Source: Rapana venosa
Taxonomy: Eukaryota > Mollusca > Gastropoda > Neogastropoda > Muricidae
DNA length: 64,000 nucleotides
Assembly: GCA_028751875.1 (NCBI GenBank)
Contig: CM054145.1
Location: 5,263,626-5,327,625 of the forward strand
Reading direction: 5' to 3'
Shown here: piece after piece, positions 1-10,585 of the stretch
Layout: every line of letters starts with the position of its first letter
Numbering within the stretch: the first letter of the stretch is position 1
Made by a program: the position numbers and the translations under genes
Notes under the pieces: generated by a model
Told to the model about the DNA's origin: nothing
What the model saw: the letters and a program-made list of their open reading frames with translations, nothing else
Databases searched by the model: none

Positions 1-180
1 GCTTCTTGTTCTTTTTTTTGTTCTTTTTTTTAAACTCCTATCAACCTTCAGTCTTGCTCCTATTGGCTCACAAATATCATTCCACCATTCGACGCTGCTG
101 TTATCACTACTTTCATGTTCCTGTTTTTACCAGCAAAATGTTACAACAAGATCGATGTGGTGGGTTGATTGATGAATTGA

Positions 181-535
181 TTGACTGATTGATTGATTGA
201 TTCTTTTTTTTCGAGGATAAGAAAATAATCGCTCATGTGCTTTCCTTTTACATCCAGTACCCGTGTGTATGCAGTTTTGTAAATTCTGTCATCCGTTCCC
301 ACCGACACACACTCTTCCAAAAAGCAGGTTTTAACGTGTGCGTAAGATGTTCTGCGCGCGTTCGCACACGGGACCTCGGTTTGCAGTCTTACCCGAAGGA
401 AGTTATGGGGAGGAGTGGAGTCAGCACTAATGTTAACTCCAGGGGAAAACATCCCCTTGAACGGGATTCGAACCCGGGTCAGCAGATCACAAGCACAATG
501 CGCAACGCTCTAACCAACCACGCTATCCCGTCCCT
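181..535 (-). mobile_element. tRNA-derived SINE, family 1
   Basis: Read on the minus strand, the element begins with a tRNA-like head at about 535-465. It has an A-box-like stretch (tagcgtggttggttagagcg) and a B box (GGTTCGAATCC at about 465-477). A body of about 250 bp follows, ending in a (GATT/AATC)n tail near 170-205. Parts of the same body recur at 5038-5222, 15420-16195, 31880-31965, 39395-39560 and 57530-57810, which shows it is a dispersed family. The short ORFs across it are not genes. Confidence 0.7.
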
Positions 536-905
536 CGGTGGTCTAGAGGTAATGTGCCCGCCAAGAAAGCAAGAAGTCGTACGTTCGATCCTCGTTTGAA
601 CCCAACTTTTCCCCTCAGCCTGGGTACGGGTGCTAGTCTTTCAAATGAGACGATCAGCTGAGGCCCTGTGTTGGATACACATTTAGCGCACGTAAAAAAA
701 ATATATAAAATTTTTAAACCCCAAAAACCCACGGGGAAGGGGAAGAAGAGACTTGTCCTCGGCAAAGTTATGGTGGGGGGAGGGGGGGGGGGGGAGTCAC
801 TCTCATAAGGAAACATTTAACAATTACAAATCGGAAGAAAAAAAAAATTGGGAAGCGTCGTTCTTGTGGCGAAGCGTCCTACCCAGGGAGAGCAACACGA
901 ATTTC
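531..905 (+). mobile_element. tRNA-derived SINE, family 2
   Basis: The element starts with a tRNA-like head with an A-box-like stretch (tggtctagaggtaatg) and a B box (gttcgatcctc). The body contains gctagtctttcaaatgagac and agcgcacgtaaa, and ends near the block cctacccagggagagc. Related pieces occur at 2225-2500, 11995-12310 (minus orientation) and 28060-28175 (minus). It abuts the family 1 SINE head to head. Confidence 0.65.
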
Positions 906-1376
906 AAACGTTCATTTTTGCAAATAAAAAGATGGTAGAACTTCACAACATTGGGAACATTCAGTAAAGTTTCGGTAAATACTTCTCCTTTTCCCCCCTT
1001 CCTACTTCCTTCTAAATAAAACTAGAACAATTGAAGATAATATACAATGCAAAACTGAAAGTTATAAACAAACAAAGGCGAGGAGTTTTCCAGGAAACAC
1101 TTCAGAACTAAACTGAAACTCAAAAAAAAAATTTTTTTAACACCTTCCAACCAACCAAATGCAAACTGAAAGTAGAAGACATGACGTGTATTCCAAGAAA
1201 ACATTATCATGCGCCTGTGCGTCACCCATCCAAGGGGCGTGTACATGCACAGGCAGGTAGTTCAGGCAGGCGACTGCATAATCATCATTTCAGCCTGCGC
1301 TCTCCAACGAGTCACACACACCGCGGAACAAACCTTCACAAATCTTCGACGCAACACTACCGGGAGGAAAACCAAA
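906..1376 (+). other. 5' flank / putative 5' UTR of the TRIM-C1q gene
   Basis: There is no recognisable gene or repeat here. It lies directly upstream of the chosen start codon at 1377 and probably includes promoter and 5' UTR. An in-frame upstream ATG at 1209 would add 56 residues with no domain character; I treat it as UTR because the ATG at 1377 has the better context (A at -3 and G at +4) and starts just before the RING. No TATA box or transcription start can be fixed by eye. Confidence 0.35.
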
Positions 1377-1784
1377 ATGGATGTTCATGGGGAAAGTAAA
1401 AAGGAATCGGACGATTTTCACCACTGTAGTCTGTGTATGGAATCTTACAGCGTCAGTATCCGAACGCCTAAACTCTTGCCTTGCTTCCACACTTTCTGTC
1501 TCCCGTGTTTGATCACGCTGACACGGGACAGCGTTGGAGAGGAGCCGGAGAAGAAAGAAGGCGAGGAAAAGGAAGGCACCACCAGTGAAGATGAGGTCCC
1601 CAGCCACGAAGATGAAGAACTGGACGATGCTGCAGATCTCAAACCAGATCCCTCTGATGCCGAGAGCGTTCACAGCGAAACCTCTACTGGAAGGAAGTAC
1701 GACGGAAAATGCAAGAAGTCTTTCCGATGCCCCACCTGTCGCAATGTTATCCCTATACCTCCAATGGGACTACGGGGCCTGCAG
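1377..1784 (+). CDS. TRIM-C1q exon 1: RING finger
   Basis: This exon encodes residues 1-136. Zinc ligands are visible as C17-x2-C20, C36-x-H38-x2-C41-x2-C44 and C118-x2-C121, a C3HC4 RING. Between C44 and C118 lie 73 residues rich in Glu, Asp, Ser and Lys, longer than the usual spacing at this position and likely a disordered acidic insert. The exon ends in CAG followed by the donor GTAAGA, phase 0. The start has a good Kozak context (ccaaaATGG). Confidence 0.85.
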
Positions 1785-1986
1785 GTAAGATAGCCTAGTT
1801 ACGTGGTTGTTGAGAGTGTTAATTAATGAAAATCGTGGCCCGGTACAGTTAGTCGTGAGGGCACAGGGAGTGTGAGTCAGTGTCCGCACTATTATTTTAT
1901 GTTGCACGTCTCTTCAGTTGTGGCTGGTTTTTCTGCATGAAATGGTTTTAGGTTGCTGCTGCTGCTGCGCTCTCTCTCGCTCTCCC

Positions 1987-2027
<41 letters not shown>

Positions 2028-5000
2028 GGAGGGTGCTGTTGCCACTAATTTTGTGTGTGTGTGTGTGTGTGTGATCTTAAATCCTGATCAGTTTTGTTTT
2101 GATTTAGAGTATACATTTGGTTTTATGAGAGTGGCTTTCTTTTCTACATAATTTTGCCTGGGACAACTCTCCTGTCTGTGTCTCTATCTGTCTGTCTGTC
2201 TGCTGTCTGTCTCTGTCTCTCTTACATGTGCTAAATACATGTAGCACACGGGACCTCGGTTTATCATCTCATAAGATAGCATAGATTAGCTCCCATCCCA
2301 CCACCCAAGGGCTAGTGGATGGGAAAAAAAGTTTAGGTTCAAAACCTGCACTTGTCGCTTTTTAGGCTGGTGTGCTATCTCTTACACTGATCTGATAGGG
2401 AAACAAATACAGTTGCAGACAGGGAAAATAAATAAATAATGGGTGGCGCTGTTTTTGTGGCGACGCACTCTCCCCAGGGAGCTTGAGCTGTCTCAATGCA
2501 CCTACTCTTCAGGAAGTGGATGAACTTGATACACCAGGTGTGCCTGATCTTGATTGATTCTGTTGTGTTATTTCATTCCAGCAAGAGTGCGCTGGAAGAA
2601 CTGAGCTTTCCATGTTCTGATTATGCTGGACTTAAGTGACTTGCCACAGTGATTTATTTGAACTAACTCTGATGTTGTTTGCCTCTACCTGCACCGTTTT
2701 ATCTTATACTCCTTGTGAAGTTCTTACCTTCAAGGAGAGAATACCACTTTGCTCTGCCATGGGAATTGTACAGTGGTCGGAAACTTTGGTTTAATCCTGG
2801 TAAAACACATTCTTCTTTTTCTTCCAACGCTCAGGCAGCAACCTTTGTTGTCTGTTATATGAGCAAAAATGCGTCACGCTACCCTTATGCACCTTACAAG
2901 TCAGGCCCAGTGCATCTGACTTTGGCATAAAAGAGAATTGTTATCTTTTAAGTCTTTCTGGGAAAAAAGGCAGGAGAATGGACCAAGAAGGCAGAAAATA
3001 GTCAAGAAGGAGGTGACAGGAAGAACAGGAACAAGGCTGAAACAAAGAGATTTTTTTTTTTAAAGAGGAAATTTCTAGCACAGAATTTCCAGAATGTGGG
3101 GATGCTGTTTATAATGATAGGCCCCGGCAACTCCACGTGGGAAGTAAAATGCATGAGATATACTTGATTTCCCATGCTAATGGGCTTCAACACTAAATAT
3201 AGAACATATGCGGCATATTTTCATAGATTTTTTGCTTTATTTTGCGTCTAATGGTAATTCTAATATCAAATTTGTAATGAGTATGTGGAAAGCTTTCAAA
3301 CAATATGTCTCAAGACCATAATTATTACATTCTGTTTAAAAAATAATTATGATAAAATCCAAATTTGATGACGTCATATAATCTTTAAAAAGATGATCTT
3401 CCCACACTTAGATCATCCTACTTTTGGGATATGTTAAAAGTTGGCTACTTTCCTATCAAAATAATAATAAAATCATTACTATTGCAATTAGTTCCTTTCT
3501 TGGCACTTTTTTTTGCAAAGATTGACTAGACTAAATGCTTAACACCAGTTGCATGCATATTCCTGCCTCTCTGTTTCATAGCAATTCGAGTCGCAACTAG
3601 CCTAGCCAAGGCTGAAGTGCCAGATCAGGGTCAGGCCACGTCACATGAAGCTATCGAGAGCACTTGCCCCGGCTTGTGATTGGCTGCTGCAATCACGTGT
3701 CCGGAATCCGCCATCTTGGGCACAATGTCACACCCGCCCACCCTCGTATACACACACACAATTCTGACAATTATAACAATTTTTATGGTATCCACACATC
3801 TTACTACACATGTCATCTAACTTTTTGTAATAGTTTAACGCTTCTCGATCAAAACACGAAAAAACTCACCTGAGAAGTTCATGGTGTTGAGAGAAAACAC
3901 AGACAAGTTGAGAAAACTGCTTGAACTTGAGGTGCTTCGGTCTGGTATCGAACGCAATGGAGGAAAAACGCGCGGAAAGACCACGCGGTAAGCATCACTT
4001 ACCTAATTAGCCAGTGCAGCATCTCTTCATTGGAGATGGGGAAAGTTATCATCTATCAAACAATACGACAGGCCGTTCTGTCCTAGCAGACGAAAAACCA
4101 AGATGGCGGATTCCAGACACGTGATTGCAGCAGCCAATCACAAGCCGGGGCAAGTGCTCTCGATAGCTTCATGTGGCCACTCTGCTCTTCAACCTTGAAC
4201 TCTTGCCTACTGTTGTTTTGCAAGCTGATGCAGTTTATCGCTCGCACAGCGCGGAAGCAAGCGCAGCTCAGTTTGTCGCTACTTGACTAGTCTTGCTCAA
4301 TTTTTGCAGTTTCTGTCTTGCTTTGTTTGAAACGACACAAATCCATTTAACTGGGGCGATCGCAATCAATCAGGCGACTTTACCGTAGGCTACCTTATCG
4401 CGCATGCGCTAATTTAGCAGTTACCTCCCTTGGACATTTCTGGTGTCTGCTAGGCCTACCTTTTTGTGCTTTTCGTCCACACTCCCTCACACATTTCAAC
4501 CTATAGGCTATATGTTGGGACAATCTTGTGTGTGTGTGCACAAAAAAATGCATTTTTCGTTCATCATCATCATCCTTTAACAGTATACTTTCGATAGAGA
4601 AGCCTTGATTTTCCAGATTTTGTTTTCTCAGAGGTTATCATTTTCAAGGGGATTTCAAGGCCTTGCAAACTCTGCATGTAGCACTGCTGCAGTCAGCTGG
4701 TGTGGCTATACACCCAAGATTATCTAGTCAGAACTGGGGTGTCTACGTAACTGCTTAGAACTTCCTTTGAAGGTCCTTAACTTTGTGTCCCTGAAAGTGC
4801 GAGAAAGCCCTGTAGCTAGCTGACAAAACTCCACAGTGGAGTGAATTCCTGAAGGAAGTAATTGCAAGACTCCGCCAGAAAGGGGTTTTATCCCCTCTCA
4901 GTATGCATTCTTTATGTTGTTTTGTTGCTATTGTTTGTTTTCTTTGCTGCCTCATCTTCCCTGATGTTAGTGGCCTGCTGTTACCACGATGCACGTCTCA

Positions 5001-6696
5001 ATCTGTCCGCTCAATCCATACCCAGTTTCGTTATTTTTTATTTATTTTACTTTATTTTTATAGAGGATAATGGAATAAGCATGTATGTGCTTTTTTACAT
5101 CTAGTCCCCGTGTGTATGCGAATTTGTGAATTCTGTCATCTGTTCCCACCGGCACACTATGGCCTACTCTTACGAAAAGCGGAACAGGATTTAGCATGTG
5201 CGCAAGATGTTCTGCGTGAATATTATGTCATATCCTCAGGGTCAGAAGTCCACAGGGAACCCATCACTGTCAGGCTGCCATGGGGCCACCAGCCAGAGGG
5301 GCCCTGCACTGCTGCTGGGTCACTTTGGTGGTGCTTAGTGGTGCCTGTTCTGAGCTAACATACGCTGGACACCACCTCCTAAGCCCCCTATGGGTGACAG
5401 TATTAGCTCAGTCATTGAATCAGACTAAGTGAGTTGCCCACCCGAGGTGGCAACCACCACAGGACCGCCCCAGGTGAACTTTCAACCCCAAAGGCCTTGA
5501 CATAAACTCACCACAGGTACAGAAGTGTTTGGGGAAACCAAAAATGAGGTCACCATGAGACCAGAGCAACTAGCACCAACCACCAAATCAGGGGCATTTC
5601 TTTTTTAATTGTGTGATGGACAGTGAAGATGAGGATGATGTAATGATGCTGCTATGGAAGTGCATATGCTTTGAGACTACCTGACAGAGTTGTACTCTAT
5701 GCTTTCTATCATAATATATCCCGGCATCAACCAGGCTCAGGAGATACAGACACCTGCAGTGTTGGTAAGGTAATTTAAAACAACACTCAAAATCGCATCC
5801 GTAAAGTGGACGAAGCTCTACAGCGTGGTCTCAGTCTTCCCAGTGAGCCCACAGCACACTCACTCTGGATAGGCACCGGCCAGAGCTGGGAAAAATCCCT
5901 ATAACTGATGGAATTTAAACCTGCAAACTTCCAGTCCGTAACCCAAGGCACTGACCCCACGATCCACTCTTAATCAGAATCACATCCGTAACCCATCTGT
6001 TTTCCGTTGCAGACCAATTTCTACGTGACAGCCGACTTGGACGCCAGCGCGGAATCAGTGGACAAGGCCCGTGTCCTGTGTGAGATGTGTGAAGACGGGC
6101 ATCAAGAGGATGCTCAGCACTACTGCCGACAGTGTCAGCAGCACATGTGCCAAACCTGCCGTCGCCTGCACGACCGCGTCACAGGCGCTCGCAGTCATCA
6201 GGTGGAGAAGCTGTTGGATCTCTCCAGGCCCAAAGTGGAATCGGTCAGGCAGGGGATGAAGAAGTGCCAGTTCCACCCTGACCAGCTCCTCTGCTTCCAC
6301 TGCTGCAAGTGCGACGTGACTATCTGCCTGCACTGCAAGCTGACCTCCCATGAAGGTCATGACACCCAGGACATGGCCACGGCTGCTGTCCAAGCCAAAG
6401 AGGAAATGGGAGGTCTAAGAGCTCGGGCAGACCAGCAGGTAAGATTTTTGGTTTCTTTTGGGGGGTGGGGGGTTGCGCAACACGAAATCTAAGCTTGGTT
6501 GCTTTGTTTTGCACATGTACACAAAGAATGCTGTGAAATCAGGGAGGTCGTGATCCACAGGTGGTAAAAAATAATAATAATAATAATAATAAATGGAATT
6601 TATATAGCGGTATCTTGCACAGACAAATCGCTCAACTCATTCTTACACAGTCATGCAACCAATAGCAAGTGATAGTTCTAACAAGTCCAAATGTAT

Positions 6697-6776
<80 letters not shown>

Positions 6777-9700
6777 GTTATACACTTTGGCAGGGTGATG
6801 GATTTTTGGCTGTTGAAAAGCAGGGACAGCTATGAAATGAAACAGGAGAGGAAAATCTTAGGTTTGAAACAAATATGTCTTGAGGCCAGATTTTAAAGTG
6901 TCACAAGAAGGCCTTTGGTGAAGAGAGATAGGGAGGCCATTCCACATTGATGGACCAGAAACAGAGAAAGAGCGACAGCCGACGGTGGACTGGCTGAATC
7001 TAGGTATTCGTAAGGACAAGGTATCTGCTGCAGAGCGGAAGGAACAAGGAGTGTAAAGGTCAAGACATTCACAGAGGTAGGAGGGTGCTATTTTGTGGAG
7101 ACATTTGTAACAGAGAGTACTGATCTTATAGTTTATTCTTTGTGACACAGGCAGCCAGTGGAGAGATCGCAAGAGAGGGGTACTGTGCTCAGATTTTTTC
7201 TTTCTGAGGACTAGTCGAGCTGCAGAGGTGGTGAATGTGGACAAAGTGTTCAGTTCAAATTTGCTGTGAGGAGACACAACTGTCAGTTTCCCCCACTTTC
7301 ATCTATTCTTGGCTGCTATCCATCCCATCCCAGCCCAGCTGGTGCTAAATTTAGCAGGACCTGACCACACTTGGACTTGGTGAAAGGAAGTGGCACACTA
7401 ATTTTAGCACTGGGCCCTTCGACCAAGTTATGCTGGATTTGCGCGCTGTGGAGAGTGCATTGCAGTGCCTTAGTAGACAGAATGCCGGATTTCTATGTGA
7501 CAGATCTTTGTAAAACACTGGGCATAATCTTTGTTTCTACTACTGTTTTTACCATTATTTTTTGCTACCATTATTCATTCACATCCTTTTTTTAAAGTCT
7601 TTTTTCAATAGAAATATACAGTCTTGCAGTGATTGAGAATAGCAGGCAAAGGTGGGTGGCTTTTTAAACTATGCAAACAATGGACAGAAAATGAAATGTA
7701 GGTTATAGTCAAGATATCCCCCAACGTCTTACAGATATCCCCCAACGTCTTACAGATATCCCCCAAAGTCTTACAGATATCCCCCAAAGTCTTACAGATA
7801 TCCCCAAAGTAAGAATACGGCTAACTGGGTGGTGGGTAAACGGTCGTGTTTGCAAAATATCATCATTGGTGAACCTCAGAGCTCTAGCTGAGGAACGGAG
7901 GGGGGGAAAAAAAGCTTGAAATGTTCGGCACTGTGGTTGGAAAAATATATTCAGATGCCTGTTTTCTCATGTTTTTATCTGTCAGAATCTCAGCAAGATC
8001 ATTGCTGTGTTGCTGATGACAGTGGGTGTGATTACTAGTCATTACAAACAATGATAATGTCATCACCATCCATGACCATCATTATCATCCTCCTCATTGA
8101 ATTCCAGCTACTGTTACTAGAAGCCTGCATCAGTCGCCTGGAGAGAGACGAACTGGATATGCAACGCCAGAAACAGGACGTCAGCCACCAGGTGTCCTCT
8201 CGCTACGATCAGCTGATCGGATGGGCTGCACGGGCCCGGGACGAGCTCCTGGAAGAGGTGGCAGCCAAAGAGCAAGCCTTCCTGAGCGACATCCACCTGA
8301 AGAAGGCGTCCGCCTCCTTCTTCAAAGGCAACCTCTTCAGCAAGAAGATGCGAGCCTCCCAGACCACCACCAGCCTTGGGTCCGACGTGGTTTTGCTGAA
8401 GAACGAGCTGCAAGGGGCACTACTGAAAGACGAAGCACTGGAGGAGCACCAGAAGCTGGCAGCCAGAAAAACGCACCAGACATTTTTCAGAAGTTTCAAC
8501 GAGACGACGGCCTTGGAGCTAGCGACCGTGCGGGCCTTCATGGGTGAACTGGTGGAGGCCTCTGCAGACGATGGTGATCTCCCTGAGTTCTCTTTCTGGG
8601 AACTGGGTCAGGCAGTCACCAAAATGCAAGCGGATCTTCAGGAATTGAAAGGTAAGTTCTTGGATTGTGAGTTTCTCTCAGCTGAGTTGCTTAGCTGTAA
8701 CTAGGTTGAGTCGTCATCCGTAGCGCAGGTATCTATTTCACTGCAGGATGATGGGTAGACCTGGCACTTTTTGCTGTGGATATTATGTTATATTCTGTGA
8801 GGTTGCATTATGTATTATTGTGAATGCATTACTGTGAATGCATTATTACAAATATGTAGTTCAATATCATATCTACTGATGCACTGTTTTGGGCATTCAC
8901 TGAGAAGCAAGCGAAACCCAGAACTGGGCAGAAGTGACACATTTCAGCCAATACCGAGCATGTAATGACAGAATTGATGCGGGTTGTCAACATTTCATTT
9001 ATATTATCACACGTTGTAAGTGGGTTTGTTTGGGGCAGGGGGGGGGGGGGGGTCCTTTAGCGATTGATTTTTTTCTTCTTGTGAAAGGAAACATTTTGAT
9101 ACAGTAAACAGTCCCAGCTTTCTCAAGTCGTCCTTTCAGAACAAGATGGTGCAGGTTGTCTACTGGGTTTACTCCTGTCATCTGGGCCGCCATCTTGAAC
9201 TGATGTGCACTTCCATGAAAAATGATCGTGCATTTCATTTATATGTATGCACACGATGTAATGAGCGCTTTTGCACACAGGAGCTTAGTATGAAACCCCA
9301 TCCAAATTACTTGCTGGGGAATACAGTCAGACCGAGTGTAAACTGCAGAAGGTGGCACTGACCAAAGTGCTTAGCTGTGACCCCAGCCGTCTACCATCAG
9401 ATAGGGAATCTGGCACAGCCCACAAGCTTTGTCAGTAACTGTTATTGCTGTCAGCAAAGTGCCAGGGTCTACATTTGGAAATGTTGCTATGCTTTCATAT
9501 CCAGACTGTACTTCAGCCATGACAAGCTCTTAGCATAAACAAACCTTGCTCTCCCATGAACGAGAAGAAAACAAAACAAACTCTGAAGTCAGTGTGGCTG
9601 CCTATATTTGTGGTAAGGTTCTTGTAAAACAGCCGTACTGCGAATTTCTCATCCAGTGGGTTTTTTTTGGGGGGTGCGGGTTTTTTTTTGTTTTTGGTCA

Positions 9701-10585
9701 CATAGTGATTGCCAGGTGGGATGAGTGAGGTGGTGTATATTCTGGCTTACCCCCAGGGCGTTAATCTGAGGAGCACACAGTAAGCTCTTAACCATGAAGC
9801 TATTCTGCTTCTTTTCTTCTTTTTTTTATTAATATGTTCTATTTTCCAGGTGGGGTCTTTTTTTATATGCAGTCCACTTGGCAATACCGTAAATGCTTTA
9901 GAAAATTCTCTCCAATGATTAGTATCGTATTTTGTATGATTGCGAGTTACTTTGTCCTTCTTGTAGACCACACTGATACCATGTGTGTGAGTGTGTGTGT
10001 GTGTGTGTTTGTACGCGAGCGCGCATGTTTGTGTCTGTCTGATTCTGCCAGTGTCCCTGTGTGTACGCGCATGTGTGTACACATGCATCTGTGTACACAT
10101 GCAATGTTCACATCTGTGTACTCGTGCAATGTGCGTCTGTGTGCAAGCACTTCTGTAGCATATGCATGCATACACAGAACTAAATTTTTATGTGTGCAGA
10201 CAAAGTCCCTGTCAACAACAAAGTGTCTTTCCACGCAAAACTGATAGTTAAGAGCACCTACAACGTTAACCAGAAAATTATTTTCGGCCAAGTCCTGACT
10301 AACGAAAGCAACGGCTACAACAACAGCACTGGTATCTTCACAGCCCCAGCAGAAGGTACCTACATGTTCACGACGACCGTTCGAAACTATTCAAACGGCT
10401 GTGGCTGCAGCGTTGCTTTGATGGTCAATGGTGTAGACTGGGCACAAACGTGTGCACCAGAAACCTCCACTGCTCACTGTGTGGCTACGCTGAAGGAAGG
10501 GGAGCAGGTTTGGGTGCAGCCGCTCCAGAACACTACATTTATGGCAAATGCCTGTATGTTTTCTGGTGCTCTTGTTTCTCTGTAA
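1377..10585 (+). CDS. TRIM-like E3 ubiquitin ligase with C-terminal C1q domain (RING-Bbox1-Bbox2-CC-C1q), 4 exons
   Basis: This is the whole-gene span. Exons 1377-1784, 6013-6438, 8108-8651 and 10200-10585 have clean GT/AG borders and compatible phases (0, 0, 1), and total 1764 nt, or 587 residues plus a TAA stop. Domains in order are: RING at residues 17-121, B-box 1 at 159-198, B-box 2 at 221-252, coiled coil about 279-455, C1q at 460-587. The RING/B-box/coiled-coil order is that of TRIM ligases, where the RING recruits a ubiquitin-loaded E2, the coiled coil dimerises and the C-terminal domain selects the target. Here that last position holds a C1q domain, normally found in secreted recognition proteins. 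There is no signal peptide ahead of the RING, so a cytosolic protein is expected. Function in innate immunity is inference. The alternative is that the C1q exon belongs to a separate transcript, but it has no start or signal peptide of its own here and its entry phase fits exon 3. Confidence 0.82.
1968..2072. repeat. CT and GT microsatellites
   Basis: There is a run of CT dinucleotides to about 2024, then a GT run at about 2054-2072. A further TCTG-rich stretch is at 2172-2222. The 77-residue reading frame over it is low complexity and not a gene. Confidence 0.85.
2225..2500. mobile_element. Composite of SINE family 2 pieces in opposite orientations
   Basis: At 2225-2360 the sequence (gggacctcggtttatcatct, ggatgggaaa) matches the minus orientation of the copy at 11995-12310. 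At 2390-2500 (tctgatagggaaacaaatac, gtggcgacgcactctcccca) it matches the other half in plus orientation. The two halves therefore face each other, indicating a rearranged or double insertion. Confidence 0.5.
3634..4180. mobile_element. Foldback MITE with long terminal inverted repeats
   Basis: The left arm at 3634-3719 and the right arm at 4098-4180 are reverse complements over about 80 bp with only a few differences, including a 5-base insertion near the outer end (ggccacgtcac versus ggccac). The shared core includes cttgccccggcttgtgattg. About 380 bp of AT-rich sequence lies between the arms and has no transposase. I could not settle a target-site duplication. Confidence 0.75.
5038..5222 (-). 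mobile_element. SINE family 1 fragment
   Basis: It matches the body of the element at 181-535: gaggataatggaataagc, ccccgtgtgtatgcg, ctgtcatctgttcccaccgg and gcgcaagatgttctgcgtg appear in the same order. The tRNA head is missing. Confidence 0.6.
5235..5975 (-). mobile_element. Long tRNA-headed dispersed repeat, family 3
   Basis: Blocks such as cactctatgctttc-like, ggagatacagacacctgc and gcacactcactctgg recur in order at 26315-26715 and 36600-37333. In the best copy (36.6-37.3 kb) the minus-strand start is a tRNA-like head with a B box (GGTTTGAATCC). The copy here is older, with a partly decayed head (atggaatttaaacctgcaaa). Confidence 0.6.
6013..6438 (+). CDS. TRIM-C1q exon 2: B-box 1 and B-box 2
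   Basis: This exon encodes residues 137-278. It opens with TNFYVTADLD, so with the end of exon 1 it reads LQTNFYV, the junction commonly seen after TRIM RINGs. B-box 1 ligands are C159, C162, C174, C177, C182, C185, H189 and H198. B-box 2 ligands are C221, H224, C233, C236, C241, C244, H249 and H252. The acceptor is TTGCAG, the donor CAG/GTAAGA, and both borders are phase 0. B-boxes bind zinc and support RING oligomerisation. Confidence 0.88.
6569..7277 (-). mobile_element. CR1/L2-like LINE, 3' end with reverse-transcriptase C-terminus
   Basis: Minus-strand frame 7277-6858 reads through LHWLPVSQRINYKISTL, then LCYKCLHKIAPSYL, then WNGLP, and ends in LKTYLFQT, the conserved C-terminal segment of CR1/L2-type polyproteins. 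The element continues to a 3' end with the TATAAATTCCATTTATT motif and an (ATT)n tail at 6569-6592. Similar 3' tails occur near 38618 and 45121. The copy is 5'-truncated and carries an AG microsatellite in its 3' UTR. Confidence 0.8.
6703..6775. repeat. AG microsatellite
   Basis: About 35 AG dinucleotides with one interruption (aaagag) near the end. Short RE/ER-repeat frames over it are artefacts. Confidence 0.95.
7711..7805. repeat. 21-bp tandem array
   Basis: A unit of 21 bp (agatatcccccaacgtcttac and variants with aaag for aacg) is repeated between four and five times. Because 21 is a multiple of three, the minus strand stays open as a GDICKTL repeat; there is no other reason to call it coding. 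Confidence 0.85.
8108..8651 (+). CDS. TRIM-C1q exon 3: coiled coil
   Basis: This exon encodes residues 279-459 plus the first base of codon 460. It is rich in Leu, Glu, Lys, Gln and Arg with heptad-like spacing (for example CISRLERDELDMQRQKQDV), as in the antiparallel coiled coil of TRIM proteins that drives dimerisation. The acceptor is TTCCAG and the donor is AAAG/GTAAGT, phase 1. Reading continues past the donor for 17 codons before a stop, which is intronic. Confidence 0.82.
8652..10199 (+). other. Intron 3 of the TRIM-C1q gene
   Basis: The intron runs from donor GTAAGT to acceptor GTGTGCAG. It contains a poly-G run near 9040-9053 and GT-rich sequence at about 9980-10190 that reaches the acceptor. 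I see no gene or clear mobile element. Confidence 0.65.
10200..10585 (+). CDS. TRIM-C1q exon 4: C1q domain
   Basis: This exon encodes residues 460-587 and ends in TAA at 10583-10585. The jelly-roll C1q pattern is clear: KVSFHAKL at the start, NNSTGIFTAPAEGTYMF in the middle (the C1q signature with the F-x5-G-x-Y-x-F spacing) and FSGALVSL at the end. Five cysteines lie in the second half, including GCGC. The entry phase (AC completing an Asp codon) fits exon 3. C1q domains of this size are abundant in molluscs, mostly in secreted proteins; I see no secretion signal in this gene. Confidence 0.85.

Larger units (their letters stand above)
1785..6012 (+). other. Intron 1 of the TRIM-C1q gene
   Basis: The intron runs from donor GTAAGA to acceptor TTGCAG. 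It holds CT and GT microsatellites, a composite SINE piece, a foldback MITE (3634-4180), a SINE family 1 fragment and a tRNA-headed repeat (5235-5975). I see nothing recognisable in 2500-3633 or 4181-5037. Confidence 0.7.
6439..8107 (+). other. Intron 2 of the TRIM-C1q gene
   Basis: The intron runs from donor GTAAGA to acceptor TTCCAG. It contains a minus-strand LINE 3' piece (6569-7277) with an AG microsatellite, a 21-bp tandem array and one copy of a short dispersed motif near 7866-7905. Confidence 0.7.

Noticed and set aside
1209..1376. N-terminal extension of the TRIM-C1q protein from an upstream in-frame ATG
   Set aside because: The extra 56 residues have no domain or signal peptide and the ATG at 1377 has the better context; kept as UTR.
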